Shown in pieces: positions 1 through 7,348 of a stretch of DNA of 21,157 nt. The notes below the pieces were generated by a model. The model was not told where the DNA came from. It did no database searches and saw only the letters and a list, made by a program, of their open reading frames with translations. The translations under genes were made by a program, and so were the position numbers. Position 1 is the stretch's first letter; every line of letters begins with the position of its first letter. The stretch comes from Atopobium sp. (GTDB taxonomy: Bacteria > Actinomycetota > Coriobacteriia > Coriobacteriales > Atopobiaceae): NCBI GenBank assembly GCA_015259105.1, contig JABZGZ010000016.1:1-21157 (forward strand), given 5' to 3'.

Positions 1-22
1 GCATAGTCGCTCCTCGGTTTGT

Positions 23-62
23 GGCGCCGCAATCGACGCTTGAATGGCGCCGAAATCGGCGC
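23..62. repeat. Near-identical 17-nt direct repeat with a palindromic second copy
   Basis: Positions 23-39 and 46-62 match at 15 of 17 positions, 23 nt apart. The second copy contains a perfect 6-bp hairpin (GCGCCG at 47-52, CGGCGC at 57-62, loop AAAT). No gene is supported in 1-105. The pair could be operator sites for a gene left of the window, or part of a 3' structure. Nothing seen here decides between them. Confidence 0.4.
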
Positions 63-96
63 AAGTTATCTACGCTGATAATACTTCAGTTTTGTC

Positions 97-140
97 AAAA
101 AAGTAACCGCGGACAGCGCTGTTACGCGCATATCCGCGGT
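97..140 (-). terminator. Terminator of the leftward esterase gene
   Basis: ACCGCGGA (106-113) and TCCGCGGT (133-140) form a perfect 8-bp GC-rich stem. Read leftward, the stem is followed by TAC and then six T (positions 102 to 97). It lies about 80 nt beyond the esterase stop codon at 222-224, the expected place for its Rho-independent terminator. Read rightward the stem is followed by TCTTTTC, so weak bidirectional function is possible. Confidence 0.6.
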
Positions 141-144
141 CTTT

Positions 145-159
145 TCTGGCGAGAAACCC
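145..159 (-). repeat. Copy 1 of dispersed intergenic motif GGGTTTCTCGCCAGA(TGG)
   Basis: The minus strand reads GGGTTTCTCGCCAGA, identical over 15 nt to the start of the copy at 16707-16724. It also matches 11 of the corresponding 15 nt at the minus-strand copy at 2557-2574 without a break (TTCTCGCCAGA), with one difference just before it. It lies between the esterase stop codon and its terminator hairpin, so it would be in the 3' untranslated part of that transcript. Confidence 0.6.
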
Positions 160-221
160 GGCGCACTTGCGGCTCGCCCTGGACCCGCCCCGCACCGCGC
201 CGCCCGGCGCGCCGTCAGCGC

Positions 222-1256
222 TTACTTGCTGTCAGCGCTCTTGAACTGGTCGAGAGCCCAAGCGTACGCAGTTGGAGCAACCCTGGACCAGTACTTCCAG
301 TTGTGGTTGTCACCGGAGTCGCGCTGGTAGTCAACGTTGATACCAGCATTCTTGAGCTGCTCAACAAAGGCGTCCACGTCAGCAACAGGCACTACGCCGT
401 CGTCTGATGTTGTTGCAACAAAGAACGAAACCTGACTTGGATCAACCTCACCAAGATATTGAGTTGGGAACAGCTTCTTGTACAGATCCCAAGACCAGCT
501 GGTGGTTCCGTCGCTAAAGGCGTGCTGAGACGTGTAAATAAAGTTGTCGTCAGCAAGCGTTGTCCAAACAGAAGGCGAGAGCAAAATGCCCTTGCTAAAG
601 TAATCGGAGTGGTGCAAAACAAATCGCGCCGCACCATAACCGCCCATAGAAATGCCACCGATTGCGTGATCTTTGCGATCTTTTGACACGCGATACGTGC
701 TCTCAATGTAAGGTACCAGGTCGTTCATGATGGCGGATTCCATTTTGAGGCCGCGATCAGCGGAGTCAATGTAGAAGCTGTTAAAGCCATCGACAAAGAC
801 TACGATAGCTCCCTGACCAGCGGTTTGAATGGCCTCGTCAAGCATGGCGGATGAATCAAAACGCTCCAGCAAATTGCGGTGATTGCCGTACAGTCCATGC
901 AGCATGTAAATAACAGGATAGGTCTTATCGGGATTGGACTCGTAGTCTGCAGGCAGGTAGACGTCATAGTTCCAGTCTAAGCCAAGGGTTGGCGAGTAGA
1001 ACGATGTTGCCTTAACCGTTCCCTTAGGTGCCTCTTCTTTCTGATCCTTCTGAGCTTCAGACTGAGCGGTTGAGCTGCCCTGAGTGTTCTCAGAAGCGGC
1101 TGGCGAGCATCCGTAGAATGGAATCACCAGCAAAAGCGCCGCAAACAGGGCAAGAGCGGTGCTCAGTACTATATGATTTTTGAGTCGGGTTTTAAGCTGG
1201 CCGCCCAGCAACGCAAAGTTCCGGTGCAAACGTGCGACAAAATCTGTGTCACGCAT
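222..1256 (-). CDS. Secreted, membrane- or lipid-anchored esterase, alpha/beta hydrolase fold (putative esterase, PF00756-like)
   Basis: The protein (344 aa) is an alpha/beta hydrolase of the esterase D / enterochelin-esterase / S-formylglutathione-hydrolase type. A TM-like hydrophobic segment at residues 28-47 is followed by FYGC with Cys50. This is a poor lipobox (Phe at -3, Tyr at -2), so it could be a lipoprotein or a signal-anchored protein. A Ser/Glu/Lys/Gln-rich linker (about 51-77) precedes the catalytic domain. That domain has HGLYGNH (120-126, oxyanion region), the nucleophile elbow GISMGG with Ser203, an Asp pair at 285-286 and His318 in GDNHNW as the probable triad. I chose ATG 1256 because AGGAGG sits 5 nt upstream. 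An in-frame ATG at 1259 is only 2 nt from it, and the frame stays open upstream to 1358. It is monocistronic and divergent from rplM. The substrate cannot be told; acyl esters of sugars or cell-wall glycans are plausible for this class. Confidence 0.85.
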   Translation of the reverse strand: MRDTDFVARLHRNFALLGGQLKTRLKNHIVLSTALALFAALLLVIPFYGCSPAASENTQGSSTAQSEAQKDQKEEAPKGTVKATSFYSPTLGLDWNYDVYLPADYESNPDKTYPVIYMLHGLYGNHRNLLERFDSSAMLDEAIQTAGQGAIVVFVDGFNSFYIDSADRGLKMESAIMNDLVPYIESTYRVSKDRKDHAIGGISMGGYGAARFVLHHSDYFSKGILLSPSVWTTLADDNFIYTSQHAFSDGTTSWSWDLYKKLFPTQYLGEVDPSQVSFFVATTSDDGVVPVADVDAFVEQLKNAGINVDYQRDSGDNHNWKYWSRVAPTAYAWALDQFKSADSK

Positions 1257-1430
1257 CATTTCCTCCTGACGCTGTAGCTTTGACCTTGGTGTAAACATAC
1301 GAGCCGGCCAGCACTTCTCGCCCCATAAAATAAAAAATCGAAACAAAATGCATCGCACAGCAGGCCAAGTGGTTGTTCTTGTGCTGTGGACGGCTTTTCA
1401 ATGTGGAGAAACCCGTCAAATTTGAACGAA

Positions 1431-1453
1431 TTGTTGCATTCGTGAAGCAACAA
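1431..1453. repeat. 7-bp inverted repeat TTGTTGC/GCAACAA upstream of rplM
   Basis: TTGTTGC (1431-1437) and GCAACAA (1447-1453) form a perfect dyad with a 9-nt spacer. It lies about 33-55 nt before the rplM -10-like element, in the divergent gap between the esterase gene and rplM. A regulator site for either gene is possible. The rest of 1257-1588 holds no gene that I can support. Confidence 0.4.
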
Positions 1454-1485
1454 AAATTCCCGCGTACAACAGCTAAAGAGTGGAG

Positions 1486-1491
1486 TATACT
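1486..1491 (+). promoter_or_regulatory. Probable -10 element of the rplM-rpsI promoter
   Basis: TATACT at 1486-1491 lies about 100 nt upstream of the rplM start. The 12-nt string GTATACTTTTAA (1485-1496) recurs exactly at 2492-2503 before glmM, which supports a shared promoter element. No good -35 is visible (CGTACA at 1463-1468 is weak). The roughly 90-nt leader could carry L13-type autoregulation, known for this operon in Firmicutes, but I could not recognise such a fold here. Confidence 0.45.
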
Positions 1492-1588
1492 TTTAAGGCT
1501 TTTCCACAGAGCCCCGTAATCTCTGACAAGAAAAAGCATCGATGACCCGTCCAGGGGTTATCAACTCGTAATTCGTAGGAGGAGTCAA

Positions 1589-2029
1589 GTGAAGAAGTCG
1601 ACTCAGTTCGCCAAGGCTGGCGAAGTCGAGCGCAAGTGGGTGCTCATCGACGCTGAGGGCGCAACGCTCGGTCGTCTGGCTACAAAGGCTGCCATGATTC
1701 TTCGTGGCAAGAACAAGCCACAGTACACCCCAAACGCTGATACTGGTGACTTTGTTGTCATCATCAATGCAGACAAGGTTGTCCTTACTGGTGTTAAGGC
1801 TGACCACAAGGAGTATTGGCGTCACTCCGGCTACCTTGGTGGCTTGAAGATCACTTCCTTCAAGGAAGAGATGGAGAAGCACCCAGAGCGTGTTGTTGAG
1901 CACGCAGTCAAGGGCATGCTTCCTAAGACCACTCTTGGTCGCAAGCAGGGTATGAAGCTTAAGGTTTACGCCGGCGCTGAGCACCCACATGCTGCACAGA
2001 ATCCCGTCAAGATTGAGCTGGAGGGCTAA
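1589..2029 (+). CDS. rplM: 50S ribosomal protein L13
   Basis: The protein (146 aa; about 142 in E. coli) is a primary 23S rRNA-binding protein of the large ribosomal subunit. Family hallmarks are clear: WVLIDAEGATLGRLAT near residues 17-32, the region around VVLTGVKADHKEYWRHSGY (64-82), GMLPKTTLGR (109-118) and YAGAEHPHAAQNP (127-139). The start is GTG at 1589, preceded by GGAGGAG at about 6 nt. rpsI follows after only 3 nt, the universally conserved rplM-rpsI pair. The pair has its own promoter-like element at 1486 and a terminator at 2456-2491, so it is a stand-alone ribosomal operon. Codon use is typical of a highly expressed gene. Confidence 0.98.
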   Translation: MKKSTQFAKAGEVERKWVLIDAEGATLGRLATKAAMILRGKNKPQYTPNADTGDFVVIINADKVVLTGVKADHKEYWRHSGYLGGLKITSFKEEMEKHPERVVEHAVKGMLPKTTLGRKQGMKLKVYAGAEHPHAAQNPVKIELEG

Positions 2030-2032
2030 ACG

Positions 2033-2428
2033 ATGGCAGATAACACCGCTGTTTACACCGGCACCGGCCGTCGTAAAGAGGCCGTCGCTCGTGTTCGTCT
2101 TGTTCCTGGAACTGGTAAGGTTACCGTTAACGGCCGCGAGGCAGTCCAGTATTTTGGTCGCCAGCAGCTCGTAGACAACGCAACCGCACCTCTCCGCATT
2201 ACCGATACTCTTGGTCGTTTTGACGTCCTCGCAAACTGCGATGGCGGCGGCATCAACGGCCAGTCCGGCGCTCTTCGCCTGGGCATTGCTCGCGCTCTTC
2301 TCGAGGCTGGCGAGTATCGTGATGACCTTAAGAAGGCTGGCTACCTCACCCGCGATTCTCGTGCGGTCGAGCGTAAGAAGTACGGTCTGAAGAAGGCTCG
2401 TAAGCGTCCTCAGTTCTCCAAGCGCTAA
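2033..2428 (+). CDS. rpsI: 30S ribosomal protein S9
   Basis: The protein (131 aa) is a small-subunit protein of the 30S head. Its C-terminal tail reaches into the decoding centre and contacts P-site tRNA. The N-terminus YTGTGRRKEAVARVRL and the basic tail KKARKRPQFSKR (120-131), which ends in the family's conserved Ser-Lys-Arg, make the identification secure. The ATG at 2033 is 3 nt after the rplM stop, and its ribosome binding site (GGAGGG, about 2020-2025) lies within the end of rplM, which fits translational coupling. It is the last gene of the operon, followed by a strong terminator. Confidence 0.98.
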   Translation: MADNTAVYTGTGRRKEAVARVRLVPGTGKVTVNGREAVQYFGRQQLVDNATAPLRITDTLGRFDVLANCDGGGINGQSGALRLGIARALLEAGEYRDDLKKAGYLTRDSRAVERKKYGLKKARKRPQFSKR

Positions 2429-2455
2429 GGCCGCTGGACCCAAAAAAGTCCTCAC

Positions 2456-2491
2456 AAAGAGACCTGTTGTATATCGGCAGGTCTCTTTTTT
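2456..2491 (+). terminator. Rho-independent terminator of rplM-rpsI
   Basis: AAAGAGACCTG (2456-2466) pairs perfectly with CAGGTCTCTTT (2478-2488) around an 11-nt loop, and the T run extends to 2491. It lies 28 nt after the rpsI stop codon. A TATACT element starts 2 nt beyond it, so termination of this operon and initiation of the next are closely packed. Confidence 0.92.
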
Positions 2492-2492
2492 G

Positions 2493-2498
2493 TATACT
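2493..2498 (+). promoter_or_regulatory. Probable -10 element of the glmM operon promoter
   Basis: TATACT directly after the rpsI terminator lies within GTATACTTTTAA, which is identical to the element before rplM. A candidate -35 (TTGTAT, 2467-2472) would lie in the terminator loop at a long 20-nt spacing, so the -35 assignment is weak. The resulting leader would be about 150 nt and would include the palindromic motif at 2551-2570. Confidence 0.4.
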
Positions 2499-2550
2499 TT
2501 TAAATGGTTGCATTTTGCATATTTGCGCAACCGCTTCAGTCCGCACGTTC

Positions 2551-2574
2551 TTCTCGCCATCTGGCGAGAAGCCC
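2551..2574 (-). repeat. Copy 2 of the dispersed intergenic motif, here palindromic
   Basis: TTCTCGCCA (2551-2559) and TGGCGAGAA (2562-2570) form a 9-bp dyad with a 2-nt spacer. Read leftward from 2574, the sequence matches GGGTTTCTCGCCAGATGG with one mismatch (GGGC for GGGT). It lies in the glmM leader. As RNA the tight spacer makes a poor hairpin, so a DNA-binding dimer site is a reasonable alternative. Confidence 0.6.
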
Positions 2575-2656
2575 CACCTGTCGAGTAGTTCGCTGGCGCT
2601 TCGCGCGCACGTTGCTCTCCACCCGACAACACTACATTCGCAGCTAGGAGACGCTT

Positions 2657-4000
2657 ATGAAGTACTTTGGAACCGACGGCTTTAGAGGCCGTGCAAACGA
2701 GGGTCTGAACGTCGATCATGCATACAAAATTGGCCGCTTTATTGGCTGGTATTACGGAGCAAAGCAGTCGCGCAAGGCTCGCATCATTATTGGTAAGGAT
2801 ACCCGCAGGTCAAGCTATATGTTTGAGTCTGCACTTGTCTCGGGCCTGGTTGCTTCTGGCGCTGACGCGTACATGCTGCACGTTATTCCTACGCCTGGCG
2901 TCAGCTACGAGGTAGTAGACGGTGGCTTTGACTGCGGTGTCATGATTACCGCATCTCACAATCCGTTTACCGATAACGGCATCAAGCTGGTCAACAAAGA
3001 GGGCTACAAGATGGACGAGGACGTCCTTGAACAGGTAGAGGCCTATATTGACGGCGAGTTTGACGTACCTCTGGCAACCGGTGACGCCATTGGCTGCACG
3101 GTTGATTACATGCAGGGCCGCAACCGCTACATCTCTAGCCTTATTGCAAGCTGCGGCTTTAGTCTGCAGGGCCTGAAGATTGGTTTGGATTGCGCTAACG
3201 GTGCAGCTTCTAGTGTTGCTCGCCCTGTTTTTGACGCTCTGGGCGCCGAGACTCACGTTATCAACAACGCTCCAAACGGCCTGAACATCAACGTTGATTG
3301 CGGCTCCACTCACATTGACCAGCTACAGCGCTTTGTGGTTCAGAACGGCCTTGACGTGGGCTTTGCCTACGACGGCGACGCTGACCGCTGCCTGGCAGTC
3401 GACGAGCGCGGCCATGTAGTTGACGGAGACTTGATTCTCTACGTCTGCGGCACCTACCTCAACAAGTATGGTCGCCTGGCTAAGCAGACCGTAGTCACTA
3501 CTGTCATGAGCAACTTTGGCCTGTTCAAGGCATTTGACGACGCTGGCCTCTCTTACGAGAAGACCAACGTGGGCGATAAGTACGTCTACGCTTGCATGAA
3601 CGAGAACGAGTACAGCCTGGGTGGCGAGCAGAGCGGTCACATCATCTTTGGCGATCTTGCTAAGACCGGTGACGGCATTCTGACCAGCCTCCGTATTATG
3701 GAGGTCTTACGAGCAGAGCGCGAGAAACTCTCTGAGCTTACTCGTCCCGTTACACTATATCCACAGCAGTTGGTTAACGTCCGCGTTACTGACAAAGAAG
3801 CTGCTATGCAGTCTCCTAAGGTCAACGATGCAGTTGCAGCTGCCGAGAAGTTCCTTGAGGGCAATGGTCGCGTGTTGGTCCGCGCTTCCGGAACAGAGCC
3901 TCTGGTGCGCGTTCTTGCAGAAGCTCCAACCGATGAGCTCTGCCAGCAGGCAAATCAGATTGTGCTCGATGCACTCGAGGAGTATAGGCTCAGCGCTTAA
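2657..4000 (+). CDS. glmM: Phosphoglucosamine mutase
   Basis: The protein (447 aa, normal family length) interconverts glucosamine 6-phosphate and glucosamine 1-phosphate, supplying UDP-GlcNAc for peptidoglycan. All phosphohexomutase signatures are present in order: the phosphoserine loop TASHNP with Ser100, the metal-binding DGDADR (239-244), the sugar-binding GGEQSGH (322-328) and the phosphate-binding RASGTEPLVRV (409-419). GEQSGH rather than GEMSGH is typical of GlmM. The start ATG 2657 has AGGAG 8 nt upstream. It heads a close-packed run of six genes reaching tsaE, with acpS beginning 24 nt downstream. Regulation probably acts at the promoter near 2493 and in the roughly 150-nt leader. 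Confidence 0.96.
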   Translation: MKYFGTDGFRGRANEGLNVDHAYKIGRFIGWYYGAKQSRKARIIIGKDTRRSSYMFESALVSGLVASGADAYMLHVIPTPGVSYEVVDGGFDCGVMITASHNPFTDNGIKLVNKEGYKMDEDVLEQVEAYIDGEFDVPLATGDAIGCTVDYMQGRNRYISSLIASCGFSLQGLKIGLDCANGAASSVARPVFDALGAETHVINNAPNGLNINVDCGSTHIDQLQRFVVQNGLDVGFAYDGDADRCLAVDERGHVVDGDLILYVCGTYLNKYGRLAKQTVVTTVMSNFGLFKAFDDAGLSYEKTNVGDKYVYACMNENEYSLGGEQSGHIIFGDLAKTGDGILTSLRIMEVLRAEREKLSELTRPVTLYPQQLVNVRVTDKEAAMQSPKVNDAVAAAEKFLEGNGRVLVRASGTEPLVRVLAEAPTDELCQQANQIVLDALEEYRLSA

Positions 4001-4024
4001 GCGCAGATAGATCCAGGGGATACG

Positions 4025-4555
4025 ATGGCACTGGCAGGAATAGGTGTAGATATGCTTGAGATTGCCCGCATGCAGCAGGCAATTGAGAGGCGCCCTCACT
4101 TTATTCGCCGTATGTTCACCGATGCCGAGCGTGCATATTGTGAGCGCACTGCTCGTCCTGCGGAGCACTATGCTGCCCGCTTTGCAGCAAGAGAAGCCGT
4201 GCTCAAAGCCTTAGGAACGGGTTTCTCGTCTGGTATTGGTTTTCAGGATGTTTCTGTTGAGAGAGATCAGTTGGGTAGGCCACAGGCTCGTCTAGCGGGC
4301 AAGGCTGCACAGATTGCGGCTGAGCAGGGCGTGCAGGAGATTGCGCTTTCTATCTCGTACACCAGAGATGTTGCGGTAGCCAATGCGGTTGCGGTAACCA
4401 ACGCTGTAAAACCTAAGGTAGATCAAAAGGAAGATGCTGCCCAAGAGCTGGCACGTTCGTTCAAAGAAGCTCGTTCTGTGTTGGATGAGCTTGAGCGCGT
4501 GCAAGAACCTATAATTGAGACAACCTTTGATGATGTTGTTAAATCCGAGGAGTAA
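4025..4555 (+). CDS. acpS: Holo-[acyl-carrier-protein] synthase with C-terminal extension
   Basis: AcpS transfers 4'-phosphopantetheine from CoA to the acyl carrier protein and acts in the cytoplasm as a trimer. IGVDMLEI carries the Mg-binding Asp9, and RFAAREAVLKALGTG (52-66) carries Glu57 and Lys61. At residues 109-115 the sequence is LSISYTRD where the family usually has SISH or SLSH, so Tyr112 replaces a His. The enzyme is normally about 120-130 aa. This one has 176, with roughly 50 extra charged, probably helical residues (126-176, rich in Glu, Asp and Lys) of unknown role. The ATG at 4025 follows AGGGGAT. Only 3 nt separate it from nnr, whose ribosome binding site overlaps its last codons. 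Confidence 0.93.
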   Translation: MALAGIGVDMLEIARMQQAIERRPHFIRRMFTDAERAYCERTARPAEHYAARFAAREAVLKALGTGFSSGIGFQDVSVERDQLGRPQARLAGKAAQIAAEQGVQEIALSISYTRDVAVANAVAVTNAVKPKVDQKEDAAQELARSFKEARSVLDELERVQEPIIETTFDDVVKSEE

Positions 4556-4558
4556 GTT

Positions 4559-6184
4559 ATGCAGCCGGTACTAAATGTTGAGGACATCAAGCGTGTAGAG
4601 ATTGCGCTGACACGCGTGGGCGTGAGCGTTTCCGAGCTCATGCACCGTGCAGGTTACGCTGCTGCTCAAGAGGCCCTTGGCATGGGAGGGGACATCTCTA
4701 ACGTTGTCATCCTCGTAGGTCTTGGCAATAACGGTGGAGATGGCTGGGTGGCAGCAGAAGCGCTGCGCTCTAGAAACTGCAACGTTAAGGTAGTCACTCC
4801 GCTTGAGCCCGATCAGATTTCCGGCGATCTTGCACGTCAGATGGCGCAGCGCGCCGTTCGCGCGGGAGTTTCCGTGCTTGTTGGTCCTTCTCGCCAGGAG
4901 TTGATTGACCTGCTGGCAACGGCTGACGTGGTGCTCGACTGTATGCTGGGCACCGGCTTCCATGGCAAGGTTCGCGCTCCGTTTGATATTTGGATTGAGT
5001 GCCTCAATCAGTCCGGCGCCCGCGTGCTTTCTGTTGACGTTCCAAGTGGTCTTTCTGCGCAGAAGGGCCAGGTAGAAAGCGCGTGTGTTGTTGCCGACGT
5101 CACCGTTACCATGATTGCGCTCAAGCCCGGTCTTATTGCAGACGCTGGCCGCGACGTCTGTGGCTCCATTGTTGTGGCGCCTCTGGCTGAGCAAACCGAG
5201 CGCCTGGTTGTTGAGGCAGATCCTGTTGCCTGGCGCGTTGACCTGGAAGATTATCTGGCTTCTGTTCCTGCCCAGCTCAACGACTGCGATAAGTACTCTC
5301 GTGGCTCCGTACTGGTGGTTGGTGGCTCAAGCCGCTTCCCTGGAGCTGCTGTTTTTGCTGCTAAGGCAGCTGCTCGCGCGGGTGCTGGCTACGTCACGCT
5401 GGCAGTTCCCGAGGCCATTGTCAGCTGCGTTCAGATGATGCTGCCAGAGGTCCCTGTTATTGGCCTCCCGTGCGACGCTGAGGGCGTGTTTACCGAGGAA
5501 GCAGCTCCACTGGTGCTGCAGCTTGCCGCTATGCGTACGGTTACGCTGGTTGGCCCTGGCATGCGCGTTTCTGGCGGAACCGTTAAGGTTACCTCTGCAC
5601 TTCTTGACTCTGAGCTGCCCGTTATTGTTGACGCTGACGCGCTCAACTGCATTGCTCGCCTCACCAATAACAACCTTCCAGATTTCCCTGAGCTTACTCG
5701 TCGTACCGCTCCGCTCATCATGACGCCGCATCGTCGCGAGCTTGGTCGCCTGGTCAACCAGGTAGACAATCCTCCTGCAAGCCTGGTGGCTCAGCTTGAG
5801 GCTGCTCGCAAGATTGTGTGGGCAGATGGTGGCTCTGAGCTGGTCATTGTTGCTAAGGGCACCGCTACTGGTTGCGTTGGCGTCCAGAAGGCCGTGCTGC
5901 CAAAGCCTGGTCCTGTTACGCTGGCAACCGCTGGCTCTGGCGACGTTCTTGCTGGTACCATTGCTGGCCGCCTGGCTCAGGTTGCTGGCCAAGTTGATGA
6001 CCTGCCAACCTTCTGCTCGCTTGCCTGTGAGGTTCACGCATACGCAGGTCAGCTAGCTGCCGAGAAGTTCGGTGTACGCGGAGCTATGGCTGGAGACATC
6101 TGCGACGTTATTGGCCTTGCTTCCGATGCGCTTGAGGAGCAGATTGCATTCCCTATGGCAGACTTTGAAGAAGCTGCGGAGTAG
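4559..6184 (+). CDS. nnr: Bifunctional NAD(P)H-hydrate epimerase / ADP-dependent NAD(P)H-hydrate dehydratase
   Basis: Nnr (541 aa) repairs damaged NAD(P)H hydrates. The N-terminal YjeF_N domain (about 1-215) epimerises R and S forms. It has GNNGGDGW (56-63), LGTG (130-133) and DVPSGL (160-165). The C-terminal ribokinase-like YjeF_C domain (about 235-525) dehydrates the S form using ADP. It has VVGGS (253-257), GPG (332-334), VDADALN (357-363), MTPHRRE (388-394) and AGSGDVLAG (458-466) with the catalytic Asp462. The fused arrangement is as in E. coli YjeF. The ATG at 4559 has GGAG 6 nt upstream, inside the end of acpS. Linkage to acpS, alr and tsaE recurs in many Gram-positive bacteria and looks like a housekeeping arrangement. 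Confidence 0.95.
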   Translation: MQPVLNVEDIKRVEIALTRVGVSVSELMHRAGYAAAQEALGMGGDISNVVILVGLGNNGGDGWVAAEALRSRNCNVKVVTPLEPDQISGDLARQMAQRAVRAGVSVLVGPSRQELIDLLATADVVLDCMLGTGFHGKVRAPFDIWIECLNQSGARVLSVDVPSGLSAQKGQVESACVVADVTVTMIALKPGLIADAGRDVCGSIVVAPLAEQTERLVVEADPVAWRVDLEDYLASVPAQLNDCDKYSRGSVLVVGGSSRFPGAAVFAAKAAARAGAGYVTLAVPEAIVSCVQMMLPEVPVIGLPCDAEGVFTEEAAPLVLQLAAMRTVTLVGPGMRVSGGTVKVTSALLDSELPVIVDADALNCIARLTNNNLPDFPELTRRTAPLIMTPHRRELGRLVNQVDNPPASLVAQLEAARKIVWADGGSELVIVAKGTATGCVGVQKAVLPKPGPVTLATAGSGDVLAGTIAGRLAQVAGQVDDLPTFCSLACEVHAYAGQLAAEKFGVRGAMAGDICDVIGLASDALEEQIAFPMADFEEAAE

Positions 6185-6193
6185 GTGAGCCTG

Positions 6194-7348
6194 ATGTCGG
6201 CATATCCCCAGGATAGATGGGCTTGGATAGAGATTGATCTTTCTGCCGTCCGCCACAACGTAAAGGCGTTTAAGGCCCAGCTTAACCGTGGCGTCAAGAT
6301 GATGTGCGTGGTTAAGGCTGACGCATACGGCCATGGCGCTGCTCAGTGTGCTAAAGCCATGCAGTCTGTGGGCGCCGACCAGTTTGCTGTTGCAACGGTT
6401 GACGAGGGTGTTGAGCTGCGTTGCTCTGGCATCGATAATCCTATTCTGGTGCTTTCCGAGCCTCCAGTTACCTCCATTCCAGACCTCGTGCGCTTTGACA
6501 TCATGCCTTCTGTTTACACGGTTGACTTCGCGCTTGCCTACGGCGAGGCTGCTGCCGCAGCTAACAAGGTTGGTCGCTATCACCTGGCCATTGACACCGG
6601 CATGACCCGCATTGGCGTCAGGCGAGAAGATCTTCTTGAGGTGCGTGGCTCTATCGATTTCCACAGGGGTCTTGAATGTGCTGGCACGTTTACGCATTTT
6701 GCTACGGCCGACGTGCTCGACAACTGGGATTTTGACCTGCAGGTTAATCGCTTTATTGAAGCGGTTACCGCGCTCAAAAACGCAGGCTATGAGCTGGGCT
6801 TGGTTCACGCTGATAATACCCCTGGTACCATCCTGCATAAAGATATCCAGTTTGATATGGTCCGCGTGGGCATTGGTCTGTACGGACTTCACCCAAGTAA
6901 GCTCACCATTCCCCGCATTGACCTGCAGCCCGTTATGAGCGTGCGCGGTCGTGTGACGCGCGTGGTGTATCCAGCTGTTGGAGACGGCGTTGGCTACGGC
7001 ATGACGTGGCGCGTTCCTCGCAATAACATCCAGGTAGCTACGGTGCCTATCGGCTACGCCGATGGTCTTGCACGCAGCCTTTCTAACCGCATGGACGTTT
7101 TGACGCGCGGAGATCGTGTCCGCCAGGTGGGCAATATTTGCATGGATCAGTTTATGATTGCCGTTGATACCGCAGGTACACACGCTAATAAGCCCGCGCA
7201 AGAGATTCGCTACGGTGACGTGGTTACTCTCATTGGCAAAGATGGCGATCAAGAAATCACTGCAGATGAGATGGCTGATCTTCGCGAGACTATCAACTAT
7301 GAGGTAGTTTGCAACTTTGGCGCGCGCCTCGATAAGGTGTACATCTAA
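6194..7348 (+). CDS. alr: Alanine racemase
   Basis: Alr is a PLP-dependent enzyme that converts L-alanine to D-alanine for peptidoglycan. The PLP-lysine motif VVKADAYGHGA (Lys41 from this start), VRVGIGLYG, the catalytic-Tyr region GVGYGMTW (Tyr268) and PIGYADGL are present over 384 aa, the normal length. ATG 6194 has AGGTGAG about 4 nt upstream. A GTG at 6185, directly after the nnr stop, would add three residues and cannot be excluded. The downstream gene overlaps its stop codon by one base (TAATG), so the two are translationally coupled. Confidence 0.95.
   Translation: MSAYPQDRWAWIEIDLSAVRHNVKAFKAQLNRGVKMMCVVKADAYGHGAAQCAKAMQSVGADQFAVATVDEGVELRCSGIDNPILVLSEPPVTSIPDLVRFDIMPSVYTVDFALAYGEAAAAANKVGRYHLAIDTGMTRIGVRREDLLEVRGSIDFHRGLECAGTFTHFATADVLDNWDFDLQVNRFIEAVTALKNAGYELGLVHADNTPGTILHKDIQFDMVRVGIGLYGLHPSKLTIPRIDLQPVMSVRGRVTRVVYPAVGDGVGYGMTWRVPRNNIQVATVPIGYADGLARSLSNRMDVLTRGDRVRQVGNICMDQFMIAVDTAGTHANKPAQEIRYGDVVTLIGKDGDQEITADEMADLRETINYEVVCNFGARLDKVYI

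Noticed and set aside
1500..1508. DnaA-box-like TTTTCCACA near rplM as a replication origin signal
   Set aside because: It is a single near match with no cluster of boxes, and neither dnaA nor dnaN is nearby.
1493..2719. 408-codon open frame on the minus strand across rplM and rpsI
   Set aside because: It is antisense to two certain ribosomal genes, spans their terminator and the next promoter, and its translation resembles no family. Its length follows from the codon bias of the sense genes.
6053..7252. 399-codon minus-strand frame under nnr/alr
   Set aside because: It is the reverse shadow of alanine racemase, with no ribosome binding site and no recognisable domain.
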